From contig NZ_CP125619.1 of NCBI RefSeq assembly GCF_030053115.1, positions 3,483,501 to 3,547,500 on the forward strand: a stretch of 64,000 nucleotides of DNA, written 5' to 3'. Shown here piece after piece: positions 39,891 through 54,800 of the stretch; the first letter of the stretch is position 1, and each line of letters opens with the position of its first letter. Position numbers and translations under genes: made by a program. The notes beneath the pieces were generated by a model, which saw nothing but the letters and a program-made list of their open reading frames with translations, ran no database searches and had not been told where the DNA came from. The stretch comes from Pseudomonas svalbardensis (lineage in GTDB: Bacteria > Pseudomonadota > Gammaproteobacteria > Pseudomonadales > Pseudomonadaceae).

Positions 39891-40598
39891 ATGATCAAGC
39901 GTATTGCGCAAACCGCAGGATTCACCGGGCTGCTGGCCGCCCTGTTGCTGACCCTGCTGCAAAGCTTCTGGGTGGCTCCACTGATTCTGCAGGCCGAGGC
40001 TTACGAAAAATCCGAGCCCGCCGCTGTTGAAGTTCACGAACACGCCGCAGGTGCTGTCGCCGCTCACACCCACGATGCTGAAGCCTGGGAACCGGAAGAC
40101 GGCTGGCAGCGCGTGCTGTCCACTACAGGTGGCAACCTCGTGGTCGCTGTCGGTTTCGCCCTGATGCTCGCCGGTCTCTACACCTTGCGCGCACCGACCA
40201 AAACCTCCCAAGGCCTGCTTTGGGGTTTGGCCGGTTACGCGACGTTCGTGCTGGCACCGACCCTCGGTCTGCCGCCTGAGCTGCCGGGCACTGCCGCGGC
40301 TGATTTGGCGCAGCGGCAGATCTGGTGGATCGGCACGGCCGCCTCCACCGCGGTCGGCATCGCATTGATCGTGTTCAGCCGTCACTGGCTGATGAAAGTG
40401 CTCGGCGTGGCAATCCTGGCCGTTCCTCACGTGATCGGCGCACCACAACCGGAAGTCCACTCGATGCTGGCTCCGCAAGCCCTGGAAGCTCAGTTCAAAA
40501 TCGCTTCGCAGGTGACCAACGTGGCATTTTGGCTGGCCCTGGGCCTGATCAGTGCCTGGTTGTTCCGCCGCAAAAGCGATGGTCAATACCACGCATGA
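39891..40598 (+). CDS. cbtA: CbtA, cobalt transporter membrane subunit
   Basis: 235 aa with about five transmembrane segments. The periplasmic loop after the first helix carries several histidines (VHEHAAGAVAAHTHDAEAWEPEDGW), which may handle cobalt. GLLWGLAGYATFVLAPTLGLPPELPG and AAPQP/HVIGAPQPEVH are family landmarks. The ATG at 39891 is chosen. The stop overlaps the cobE start (ATGA at 40595). Confidence 0.93.
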   Translation: MIKRIAQTAGFTGLLAALLLTLLQSFWVAPLILQAEAYEKSEPAAVEVHEHAAGAVAAHTHDAEAWEPEDGWQRVLSTTGGNLVVAVGFALMLAGLYTLRAPTKTSQGLLWGLAGYATFVLAPTLGLPPELPGTAAADLAQRQIWWIGTAASTAVGIALIVFSRHWLMKVLGVAILAVPHVIGAPQPEVHSMLAPQALEAQFKIASQVTNVAFWLALGLISAWLFRRKSDGQYHA

Positions 40599-41008
40599 CT
40601 GAGATCAGCACAGCGCCGACGTTAGTGGTCGGCCTGGGCTGCCAGCGCGGCTGCCCTGTCAGCACGCTGCGGGCGCTTCTCGATCAGGCGTTACAGGCTC
40701 ATAAAATCGAACTTCACCAGATCAAGGCCCTAGCCAGCATCGACCTGAAGCGCGAAGAGCCTGGCTTGATCGAACTGGCCAAACAGCTTGAGTTACCGTT
40801 GATGTACTTCAGCAGCGAACAATTGGCCGGTTATCAACCGCAACTCAGCCACCGCTCGGACATCGCGTTCGAACGCACCGGCTGCTACGGCGTCGCGGAA
40901 AGTGCCGCCCTGGCCCTGGCCGAACACCTGGCCCAGGCACCGGCAAAATTGCTGATTTCACGACAAAAATATGCCCAGGCCACCTTGGCATTGGCCGGCG
41001 CTGCATAA
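40595..41008 (+). CDS. cobE: CobE/CbiG C-terminal family cobalamin biosynthesis protein
   Basis: 137 aa, corresponding to the C-terminal domain of CbiG (CobE in the aerobic pathway), proposed to bind or hand on corrinoid intermediates. Seen: LVVGLGCQRGCPVSTLRALL (glycine-rich start), ALASIDLKREEPGLIELAKQL and GCYGVAESAALALA, all typical. It overlaps cbtA by 4 bp and precedes cobM by 83 bp. The overlapping reading frame extends far upstream, inside cbtA, but the ATG at 40595 is the natural start. Confidence 0.92.
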   Translation: MTEISTAPTLVVGLGCQRGCPVSTLRALLDQALQAHKIELHQIKALASIDLKREEPGLIELAKQLELPLMYFSSEQLAGYQPQLSHRSDIAFERTGCYGVAESAALALAEHLAQAPAKLLISRQKYAQATLALAGAA

Positions 41009-41091
41009 AATCCCCGATAATCCCCGTCTTTGATCATGAGCAATCTTCATCTGAAGTCTTGCCCAGCCCCTTTTTCTCACAGGAACCGACG

Positions 41092-41838
41092 ATGACCGTC
41101 TACTTCATTGGCGCAGGTCCCGGAGACCCGGAACTGATCACCGTCAAAGGCCAACGGCTTATTCGCAGCTGCCCGGTGATCATCTATGCCGGCTCCCTGG
41201 TGCCCGCCGCCGTGCTGGAAGGCCATCGCGCCGAACAGGTGGTCAACAGCGCCGAATTGCACCTGGAACAAATCATCGAGCTGATCAAATCCGCCCATGC
41301 CAATGGCCAGGACGTGGCCAGGGTGCACTCTGGCGACCCGAGTCTTTATGGTGCGATTGGCGAGCAGATCCGCTACCTGCGCGAACTCGACATCCCGTTT
41401 GAAATCATTCCCGGCGTCACGGCCACGGCGGCCTGCGCGGCACTGTTGGGCGCGGAACTAACGTTACCGGACGTGTCGCAAAGCGTGATCCTGACCCGCT
41501 ATGCCGACAAGACCGCGATGCCCGCCGGCGAAGAGCTCGGCAGCCTGGCGCAGCACAGGGCGACCATGGCGATCCATCTGGGGGTCAATCATCTGGAGAA
41601 AATCCTGGCCGAATTGCTGCCGCATTACGGCGCGGATTGCCCGATCGCGGTGATTCACCGGGCGACCTGGCCGGATCAGGATTGGGTGGTGGGGACGCTT
41701 GAAGACATTGCCGCGAAGGTTGAAGCCAAGGGGTTTCGGCGCACGGCGTTGATTTTGGTGGGCCGGGTTTTGGGCAGTGATCACTTCAGTGAGTCGTCGT
41801 TGTACCGCGCGGGGCATGCGCATTTGTATCGCCCATAA
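41092..41838 (+). CDS. cobM: Precorrin-4 C(11)-methyltransferase
   Basis: SAM-dependent methylation of the corrin ring at C-11, between CobJ and CobF/K steps. 248 aa of the tetrapyrrole methyltransferase fold: GAGPGDPELITVKGQRL start, YAGSLVPAAVLEGHR, VHSGDPSLYGAIGEQI and ALLGAELTLPDVSQSVILTR. Start at the ATG at 41092 after AGGAACCGACG. The adjacent cobE, and the cobW-cobN operon on the other side, place it in the same B12 regulon. Confidence 0.95.
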   Translation: MTVYFIGAGPGDPELITVKGQRLIRSCPVIIYAGSLVPAAVLEGHRAEQVVNSAELHLEQIIELIKSAHANGQDVARVHSGDPSLYGAIGEQIRYLRELDIPFEIIPGVTATAACAALLGAELTLPDVSQSVILTRYADKTAMPAGEELGSLAQHRATMAIHLGVNHLEKILAELLPHYGADCPIAVIHRATWPDQDWVVGTLEDIAAKVEAKGFRRTALILVGRVLGSDHFSESSLYRAGHAHLYRP

Positions 41839-41869
41839 AAAAACGGCGTTCACGGGGCGCCGTTTTTTT
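41837..41869. terminator. Bidirectional terminator between cobM and nfuA
   Basis: Arms AAAAAAACGGCG (41837-41848) and CGCCGTTTTTTT (41858-41869) with a 9-nt loop. It carries a T-run on either strand and lies between the convergent cobM and nfuA genes. Confidence 0.92.
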
Positions 41870-41891
41870 ATGTCTGCAGCGAACACCTTAC

Positions 41892-42533
<642 letters not shown>

Positions 42534-42569
42534 CTAGTATTTTTGTCGGGAAAGAAACGGAGATCCCCT

Positions 42570-42656
42570 GTAGGAGTGAGCCTGCTCGCGATGGCGTCAG
42601 TGCAGCAAAATCGATGCTGACTGTAAGGATGCTATCGCGAGCAGGCTCACTCCTAC
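42570..42656. repeat. REP inverted pair, copy 5 (variant)
   Basis: GTAGGAGTGAGCCTGCTCGCGA at 42570-42591 faces its exact inverse at 42635-42656. Both arms carry the same two base changes relative to the other four pairs (GTAGGAGTGAG for GTGGGAGCGAG). The changes match between arms, so the pair moved or was corrected as a unit. It lies between nfuA and cti. Confidence 0.9.
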
Positions 42657-42674
42657 AGGAGGAAGCGGTCGGAC

Positions 42675-44969
42675 TCAAAGATTCTCGTACCGGTTCATGT
42701 CCAGCACGCCCTCTTCCACCGGTTCGGTCTCATGGACGTACCGGCTCAGGTCATGGAAGTAGAACCAGAACTGCGGATGGCTGCGGCGAATCCCCCAGCG
42801 CTCGACGATTTTTTCAAACCGATTGGCGTCCTTGGCGTTTTCCATCTCGTCCACGAACTCAGGCACTTGCTCGGCTGGAATGTTGAACATGAAGTTCGGA
42901 TAGCTGCTGAGCACGCCCGGATAAATAGTCAATGTGTCGAGCCCTGGCTGATACCGCAGGGATTCACCGAGCAGGAACGCCACGTTACTGTGCGCCCGGT
43001 TACGCAGCAGGCTGTAAACCTCACGCTTTCCGCCCGCGGTTTCGATGCGCAGCAGGATCGCTTCCGGCAACTGATCGATAACCTTCAGTCCGGCCGCCGG
43101 ACGCGAAGTCAGGCGACTCAACGCCTGTTCGGCGCTCTGCAAGGCCGGATCTATGTTCGGCCGCGAGCAATAAGCACCGTCACAACGGTTGATCGGATCC
43201 GGCTTGGCGTTGAGGTCGCCGTAACGGGCCAGCAACTGCAGGGCGAAGTCGCGTTTCGGGTCCTTTTCGTCCAGTACCAGTGCCGTCGGTTTGTCGTTGT
43301 CGATGGCCTCGTAGTCCAGCCACATCTTGAATTTGCCGCCGCTCTGATACCAGTCGTCGAGGTAGTCGTCCCGCGAGTCGGCTGGCATCAGGCGAAGGAA
43401 GTTCTGCTCGGCGCCGTTGCGGATCAGGTCGAAGTACAGGCGCGTTTGCGCCTGATGGGAGACGTTGCCGAACACGTCGAAGTTGACCGCCAACTGATAA
43501 TAGGTGCGCTCCAGCAGCGGGAAGTCGAACAACCACATCGTTTGCGGCACGTCACCGATCAGGCCTTTGTTCACTGAGGCACTGTCAAAATGCCGGAAGA
43601 TCGTCAGCAAGGCGTTATCGTTACCGGCCCATAAGGTCGACCAGCTCGGCGCCGGCGCATCGGCGTAACTGTCACGGCGCAACGCCTCGTACTCGTTACG
43701 CTTGTCGCGGTAGTCATGCCACAGGCTCAGGACGCTGCCGACATCGTCGTTCTGCCCCGGCATCGCCAACAACGGCGTGGCCTGGCCGCGATAGTTCGGA
43801 TCGATGATGTAGAGGTCGTGCTCAGGCGCCTGGAACAGTGCCCAGAAGTTATCGCGGATCACGTCGGTGGCGATCTGGCCGCGGCACACCGGGCCGCGAA
43901 TAAACGTACGGACGAAGTATTCGGCGTTATCGAGCATGAACTGATAACGCGCCTGGGCCGGGATCGCCTCGAACGTGGTGAACGGATTGGCCCGACGTTC
44001 CGGCCCGTAGCCCGGCAAGGCGTTGACCTGCCAGCTGCCGTTATAGAAGAGGCTTTTGATCCTAGCCATCTTCGCCGCGCTCAGCGGGTAAGTGATGTGG
44101 GTCTTCTGCACAATCACGCCTTGCACCGGCCACAATCGGTAATACACCTGAGTGCCCGGATCGTCATTCGGGCGGCGTGTGTTGATCAGATCGATCGGCT
44201 GGCCGGTCGGCGTGCGCGAACGTACCCACTGAAAAAAATGCCCCGGCTCACCGTCCTTGAAATAAAGGTGAGCGAGAAACCAATGCTCGAACAACCAGCG
44301 CCCCACCAGGCTTTGCCGTGCGCCCGGTGCGTTGAGCAGGTTTTCCCACTGCACCACCTGCAACGCCTCTTTGGCGCTCGGTACAAGACCTTGCTCGTCA
44401 ATCGGCGCGCCGGACGCGAGCCAGCGCTGGAGCGTCTGGTATTGCTGGTCGGTCAGGCCGGTGACCGCCAGCGGCATGCCCTCTTTGGGATGTGATTTGG
44501 CGTAGCCGTCAAACTCGGCCGGCAGGGCGCACATGTTGTCCCGGTTCAGTCCAAGGACGATGTCCTCCGGCAACCTGGCGTTGGGTTGCAAGGGGGTTTT
44601 GTGGCCCTGCTCAAGCATCCGCGCCATCAACGCGGCCTGACTGCCCTGAGCATCGAGCACCGAATAGAAGTCCTTTTGCTGCCAGGCGCCTTTACCGAAG
44701 GCGTCATAAAACAGCCGGGTCGGCGCGGCAGCCTGGCGGCGCTCGCCGTCGTAGACCGGGATCTTGGTCGCGCCACGGGCAGCCCCTTCGCCACTGCCCA
44801 GGTTGAGCTGACAGGCGGAGTCATAGCAGGCATGGCAGGCCACACACTTTTCGGTGAAGATCGGTTGAATGTCGCGACTGTAGGTAATGGCAGAGGAAAT
44901 GGCCGGATCCTGCGCGGCGGCGCCCCAGCTTAAAAACAGCAAAACCATGCTGATGACGCGATAAGACAT
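42675..44969 (-). CDS. cti: Fatty acid cis/trans isomerase Cti
   Basis: Periplasmic haem enzyme that converts cis- to trans-unsaturated fatty acids of membrane lipids in response to solvents or heat. 764 aa. Signal peptide MSYRVISMVLLFLSWGAAA; CVACH haem-binding motif at Cys42-Cys45-His46. A long, family-specific sequence follows (FFQWVRSRTPTGQPIDLINTRRPNDDPG, YNGSWQVNALPGYGPERRANPF). Start at the ATG at 44969; an in-frame ATG at 45047 would add 26 residues before the signal peptide. Monocistronic, divergent from metH. Confidence 0.95.
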   Translation of the reverse strand: MSYRVISMVLLFLSWGAAAQDPAISSAITYSRDIQPIFTEKCVACHACYDSACQLNLGSGEGAARGATKIPVYDGERRQAAAPTRLFYDAFGKGAWQQKDFYSVLDAQGSQAALMARMLEQGHKTPLQPNARLPEDIVLGLNRDNMCALPAEFDGYAKSHPKEGMPLAVTGLTDQQYQTLQRWLASGAPIDEQGLVPSAKEALQVVQWENLLNAPGARQSLVGRWLFEHWFLAHLYFKDGEPGHFFQWVRSRTPTGQPIDLINTRRPNDDPGTQVYYRLWPVQGVIVQKTHITYPLSAAKMARIKSLFYNGSWQVNALPGYGPERRANPFTTFEAIPAQARYQFMLDNAEYFVRTFIRGPVCRGQIATDVIRDNFWALFQAPEHDLYIIDPNYRGQATPLLAMPGQNDDVGSVLSLWHDYRDKRNEYEALRRDSYADAPAPSWSTLWAGNDNALLTIFRHFDSASVNKGLIGDVPQTMWLFDFPLLERTYYQLAVNFDVFGNVSHQAQTRLYFDLIRNGAEQNFLRLMPADSRDDYLDDWYQSGGKFKMWLDYEAIDNDKPTALVLDEKDPKRDFALQLLARYGDLNAKPDPINRCDGAYCSRPNIDPALQSAEQALSRLTSRPAAGLKVIDQLPEAILLRIETAGGKREVYSLLRNRAHSNVAFLLGESLRYQPGLDTLTIYPGVLSSYPNFMFNIPAEQVPEFVDEMENAKDANRFEKIVERWGIRRSHPQFWFYFHDLSRYVHETEPVEEGVLDMNRYENL

Positions 44970-45123
44970 ATCCCTGGTCCTGATCTTGAAAAACGCCGCG
45001 ATTCTACCGGTCTGACCCCCGTACCAACATGAGCGATATTCATGCAAAACCGGGACATGCTCTAAAACCGCACAGGTTTGCTATTATCCCGCCCCTTCGT
45101 CATGGTCTTTCCGAGTAGTCCAA

Positions 45124-48834
<3,711 letters not shown>

Positions 48835-48841
48835 TGGTGGT

Positions 48842-48879
48842 CCCGGGAGTCGACTGGTGCGACTCCCGGGGTTCTTGTG
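48842..48879 (+). terminator. Hairpin after metH
   Basis: Arms CCCGGGAGTCG (48842-48852) and CGACTCCCGGG (48860-48870), 11 perfect pairs with a 7-nt loop, followed by GTTCTTGTG, a weak T-run. It separates metH from the convergent large LRR gene. Confidence 0.75.
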
Positions 48880-48896
48880 AAAGCTGCAGGTGAACG

Positions 48897-51800
48897 TTAC
48901 AGCCCCACCAGCGTCCGTTCTTTTTCAGACAATTCGCGCACCAACTTTCCTTGCTCGAAGAGAAGGTCTACCTCTATCGCCTGCATGGCGGTTTTGTACT
49001 GCTCTTCGTCGCCTTCGCCGTAATTTGGATACGCCTCGTCTACATCATGCTCTCTGCCTGCGAAGCCCTCTCGCACCTGAGCGAACCGTTCAGGGTATTT
49101 GTCCTTCAAATAGTCGCTCCAGTACTTGCGGCCGACCAAATCATCAATAAATGCCGAAGATTGTTCTGCCGCGATCACTTCAGCATGGGCCGCATTCAGC
49201 ATGGCAGGCGTAACGTTGCCGCTGTAGCGCATGCCTCTTGGTTGCCCCGGCAACTCAAGTCGCTCGGCAAGGCCGATACGATAGGCCAACCGCACCTCCG
49301 CCGGATCAGTTGAACGACGCTTTGCCTGTCGCTGGACAATGTCGCGGTTAGCGATTTCCTCGACTTTCCCAAGGCGAAACAGGCTCCTGCCAAGTCTGAA
49401 CAAGACGTTACCTTGTTGGCCCAGGGAAATTGACTTCGTGGTCTCAAATTCGAAAGCCTTAACTTCTATGTCGCTGAACAACAGGATTTGACCATCAACG
49501 CAGGTTGCGCCAGACCTCGCCATTTCGAATATCGTATCCCTCAGACCTGCGTCGCTATCGGCCACCCTCAGTACGGTATGGACCCGCCGCACAAGATCAG
49601 AGCGTCCCGTCAGGAAGTCTGTCGTACCTTCCATTTTGGTCAGCAGATTGAAGAAGAACTGATTGTTTTGCGCTTGCTCGAAGTCATTCCATATCCGTAT
49701 CAATTCCTCTGAGTCAGCTGCTGACGGAGCGATCCATCGCTCACGGGCGTCGGTACCTGTCACCTCATCCATATCCACTTCTACGTCACTTGCGATCAAG
49801 TCATCGCTATCGCTGTCGTTAAATCTGCCGCTGTCGCTACTGCTATCAAACCGCTCCAACGCCTCGTCAATCGTTGACGGCGTCCATCCCACTATCTGCT
49901 CGCCCTCCCGCACCTGATTACGCAGCATTAGCAGGCTCGCGCCATCCAGATCGTTGCTGGCCAGATCCGTGCCCGCACGCAATACCCTGTGCTCGTCGGC
50001 CATCAGGAACGGCGGAATGGACTCGATCATGTTGTCGCGCAAATCCAGTGCGCTGAGCGAGGGGAGCTGAAGCGCTCCCTGCGGCCAGATGACCAGGCGA
50101 TTGCCACTCAGATCGAGGGCCTGCAAACGGGTAAGAGGGCTGACATCCAGCGACTCAAGCCAGTTTTCCGCCAGGTTCAATGACTCCAGGTTGCTCAATC
50201 CTGCAAGCTGACGCTGGAGCTGAGGCGCATTGGAAAAACGGTTATTGACTGCCGAAAGTCGCTTGAGGCTGTTCAATGAGATCACGGACTCTGGCAAGGC
50301 ATACATTGCGTTGGCATTCAGCGCCAGGGTATGAACATGAGTAAACGCACCAAGGAAATCGCTCAGCCCCTCTTCTCTCAGATACACGTTGTTCAGGTTC
50401 AACGCACCGACATGAGCGAAGTCGGCGGGTAGAGCCGGGAGATTGCCCAAGGGGTTATCGGACAGATCAAGGATATAACCTCCCGATGCGCTCTCCACGG
50501 CCTGCGCCCCGCGGAGGTTCTGCCTCCAGCACGCCATTATCCGGTCAGCCGCCTGACGACGCTCGGTGGCTGCAATCCACACAGGAGGAGAGGATTCACC
50601 CATCTGCTGTGGTGGGGTTTCGATCCATGTGTTCAGGGTCTTCGTCAATGCCTGATGTTGTCTGTCCCATTTGGCCAATTGCTCATACAGGGGGCCAGCG
50701 CCGCCATGGCGTAACGTCAGTTCATCAATCATCTGTATCGCCTCGGCGCCTGGCAGATCCGGGTCAAGCCTTCGCAAGCGGGCTTGCGGGGTCAAGCGTG
50801 TCAGGTCGTTGCCAGGTGCAACGGGCAGCGGCAATAACAAGTCCGGATTTTGCGCGACCAGAACCGGAAAGTACTCTGGTTCACCCATGGTAATGCCCGC
50901 CTGCAAGCTGGCTCTGGAGATACCCATGGGTGTTTCGGAAGAAGTACTCGCCAGCAAATCGGTGCGGGCCTTTGCCGTCAACCGACAGCCAGTCATATCG
51001 ATCCTTAGAGCATCATGGCCGGTCAGGGCAGCCTCGGGAATCGCCGTGATCGCGCTGTTGTTCAACTCGAGCCTGCCGAGGCCGGACAAGCCCAACGTAC
51101 CTTTTGGCCAGTCTTTAATAGCGGTATGACCCACACGCAGGGTCTTCAAGCGGGTCATGGCGCTGACATCCAGCGAATCGAGCCGGTTATAGCGCAAGTC
51201 CAGGCTTTCAAGGGCAGACAACCGGTTCAAGCGTCGCTGCATACTCGGGGTAATTGTCAGGTGATTTCGGCTCAGCTCCAGATCACTGAGTTTTCCGAGG
51301 TTGTCCAATGCCGACGGAAGATCCAGCAGTTGATTGCCACTCAGATCCAACCCGCGAATGTCGGTGAAGCTGCTCAAAAAACGACTGAAATCCTCGGATG
51401 AGGCCACCACACCCGACATTTGCAGGGTTTGCACATGGGCAAAATTCGTTGCTGACAGCGCTGGCAGCTCAGGCAGATCGCCCAGCGCCCAGCCGGACAA
51501 ATCAAGATTCGATGAAATGATTTGTCGCGGCATGACAGGCCATGGCCGCACCGTTGAAGGTCCGGCCTGAGGTTGCGAAAACTGTGCCTCCTCCGTACCG
51601 CCATAGCGTTTACGCAGACCATCACGCCAGCACTCACGGATTCGCCGGGCAACGGATTCTCGTTCCCGAATGTTGACTTGCCGGCCATTGGCGCTTGCTG
51701 TTCGCTGCTGCCACGCCTCCAGTTGCTGTCGCAATGCCTGTCCATCCTGGCGCAGTGCATTGATCCGTGCCAGCAACGCCCGCCCTGCCAACCCCTCAGC

Positions 51801-54800
51801 CTTCATTCGCCCAAGGGCAATCTTCGAAAGCTCGGCGCTTGTCTCCAGGGCGTTGTGTAGCGTGCCTTGGCAATAACGATCCAGCATTTGCCCGGTATCC
51901 AGCAAATGCGCAGGATTGTCATGCACATACTCGTATGCCTTCACGAAGTCCTCAGTGCTCAACCTGGCCCAGTTGAGTTTCATGCCAGGCCACAGTGATT
52001 CATGCCCGGATAGCCATTCAGGGGGAAGTGTCTTGACGCTTGAGTGAGTGAGATCCAGCGACCTGAGCTGCGGCAATTGCAGAGCGCCCTTCGGCCAGGC
52101 CTCTGTCGTTCCGTACACACTCAACGAATGCAGTTGAGTCAGGCGACTGACATCCAGCTCGTCCGCCATGCCGATCACGTCCAATCGTTGCAGTTGTGGC
52201 ATGGCGTCTATCACCGATTGGGCAGCTTCAGTGAATTCCGGACCCAGCGGCCCTGCCATCCGCAGTTCACAAATACTCGGCAGTGCCTTTAGCCTCTCGG
52301 CCAGTTGAACCCTATCGACGCCATCGTGGATCCCCAACGTTAGCCACCGGGCGTTGGGGAACTGACGCACAAAGGTTTCCGGTGTCTGACTCAATACTCC
52401 ACCAACGCTCATGTTCAGACGACTTACGTGAGGAAAGTTGGCGGCCAGTTCCGGCAGGCTGTCTGCAGCGCCCACGTCCAGAGAAACACTGGCATCGCCA
52501 TCGTAAATACCCCTCTGCTGCCAGACGTATTGAATGTTTCGTGCGACTTGATGGCGCACAGTATTCTGGCCGCCGCTGGTTATCCATTGTTCGAGCTGCG
52601 CCGTCAGTGCCTCGTATTCCCGGCCCCGCATGTTCAGAAAATTGGCGATCTGCGTTTCGGTCATGCCATCAAGCGCAAGCTTGATGACCATCAATTCCGC
52701 CAACTCATCGGAGAAGATCGGATAGACATCCCGCAACCTGGAGACCAATGAGGGATTCACCGTTGCTCCGGCACCTCGCCCGCTCAACGGGTAGCCGACC
52801 CTGCCGTCGGCCAGTCGCACCGGCGAACGGAATCGTGGCGTGGCGGCATTGGGCACGAGGGTTTCCATCATCTGATCACGGTGGCCCATGGCGTAGGTGG
52901 CCAATGTCTTTTGTAACTTGGCACCCTGCGTCACATTGGGCATGCCCAACTGAGTGCGGACGTCGTCCGGCAACGCATGCATGACCGAAGAGAAAAAGTT
53001 GTCGCCTTCTTTCGGCACGCTGTTCAATGAGTTTTTTTGCTGGTCGAAAGCCTGGAACTGGTTGGTTTGATGATGTTGATAGCCGTCCTTGACCAGGTAT
53101 TTGACTTGCTCGGCCGTCTCGCTACCGATGCTGTCGAGCAGTTTTCCACCGCAATCGCCCTGACGAACTTCCAGGCGCAGGTTTTTCGACCAGCCGGGGA
53201 GTTTTTCCAGGCTGTGCAGCGCCAGGCGCTGGCTGTCGGATGACGCCATGCTCTCCAGCTGCAATCCGGCCAGGGCCTTGTTCAGCCGAGTCACCCGGGC
53301 GCGCGCACGTCCCTTGAGCAACAGACTGGTGGGGAGTCGGCCGGCTTGTTTGATGTGCAGCCGTTCCTTGGCTGTGGCGTTGGCCAGGACTTCTTGCGCC
53401 GCGTCCGTCGATAGACCGGGGAAAGTACGTTGCAGCGCCTGAAGTTCACGCGTTGTTGCCTTGGAATCCTGGCTGAGTTTGTCGAACAATGAGGTTTTGT
53501 TGCCCGAAAGCTGGTCGCCAAGCTGTTGTCGAAAAACCGTTTCAAGCTCTGCCTCGACCCGCGCACCTTCACCCCCCAGCAAGCGAACGATTTCTTCCTC
53601 ATCCAATGCCGCAAGCACTCGTTCGGGCAATTTCCCGGCAGACACATCCTCACGGAAAATCTTGATGCCCGGCTTTACGGGTGTCGACGCCTCACCGTAG
53701 CGGGACGAAGCACCGCTCAGGCTTGCATTGTCGAACACGTCGATCACCCGCCCCTGCGGCCAACGCGGCATATTGATCACTTGCGGCAAGACGTCGTTGT
53801 AGCGGCTGTCCGGCACCGGCTGATCGAGACGAATCTGTTCAATCATTTCATTGAGCTGACGGTTGATCTGAAACTGCCGCAACGTGTCGGATAACGCTGA
53901 TGGCAAGCGCAGGTTATCCGTATGGATCTTGCGCAACGCGTCGTCGTTAACGCCGCTGATATCGGCGATTTTCTCCAGCGTCGCCGCGTCAATACCGTCG
54001 GTGACCGGGCCAAGACGTCGTAACAAGGTGGCACGATCCCACCCCAGCGGGCGTTCGAAACGATGGCGCCACGCGCCCTCACCGTTGTGTTCAAGAACGG
54101 GGGAGTAAGCGTCCGGGGCCGTCGGGTGTTTGAGGCGCCATTTGTTCAGCTTGGGGTCGAAGGTTTTTTCGTAGACGTTACCGTCGAGCCTGATATAGGT
54201 CTTGCCGTCCACTTCATACTGCCCAAGCTTGTCGGGCTTGAGCCCCGCCGGCAAGGCCATGTCGCTCAGGTAAGGCGTCAAGCCAGGCCGCCACAACTGT
54301 TCGCTGCCAAACGGCAATTTGACCTTCACCAGGCCATCGACGATGGGTGTGGAGAGCACTTTCGGCGCTTTACTGGCAACCGCGCCTACAGCCGCCATGA
54401 ATGCCACGTTCACGGCCACTGACTTCAAATAACTCCAGGCCTGATCCGTGTCCCCGATGCTCCAGGCTTCAACCCCGTGATAAATGTCTGTGGTCAGTTG
54501 CACAGCCATCACGGCCATCATTACCTCGCCCAGGCCGGGCACAAAAAATGCCGCCACGTTGAGTATGTTCAGCCCCCACTCGGCATAGCGGGCGAGTCGT
54601 TCATACCAGGCGTCATGATCGACCTTGGCCGTCGGCACCGCCAGTTGCTCGGCAGTCTCCTTGAGGTGCGTCAGGTGCCGCGTGTACAGCTCGCCGAACA
54701 GCTCCGTATCAAAAAATTCTTCACTGATATCAAGAGTCGGTTCGTCCCGGTAAACGTGTTCGTAGATTCCGTCCAGGTGCCCTAAGAGTGTCTGTTTACG

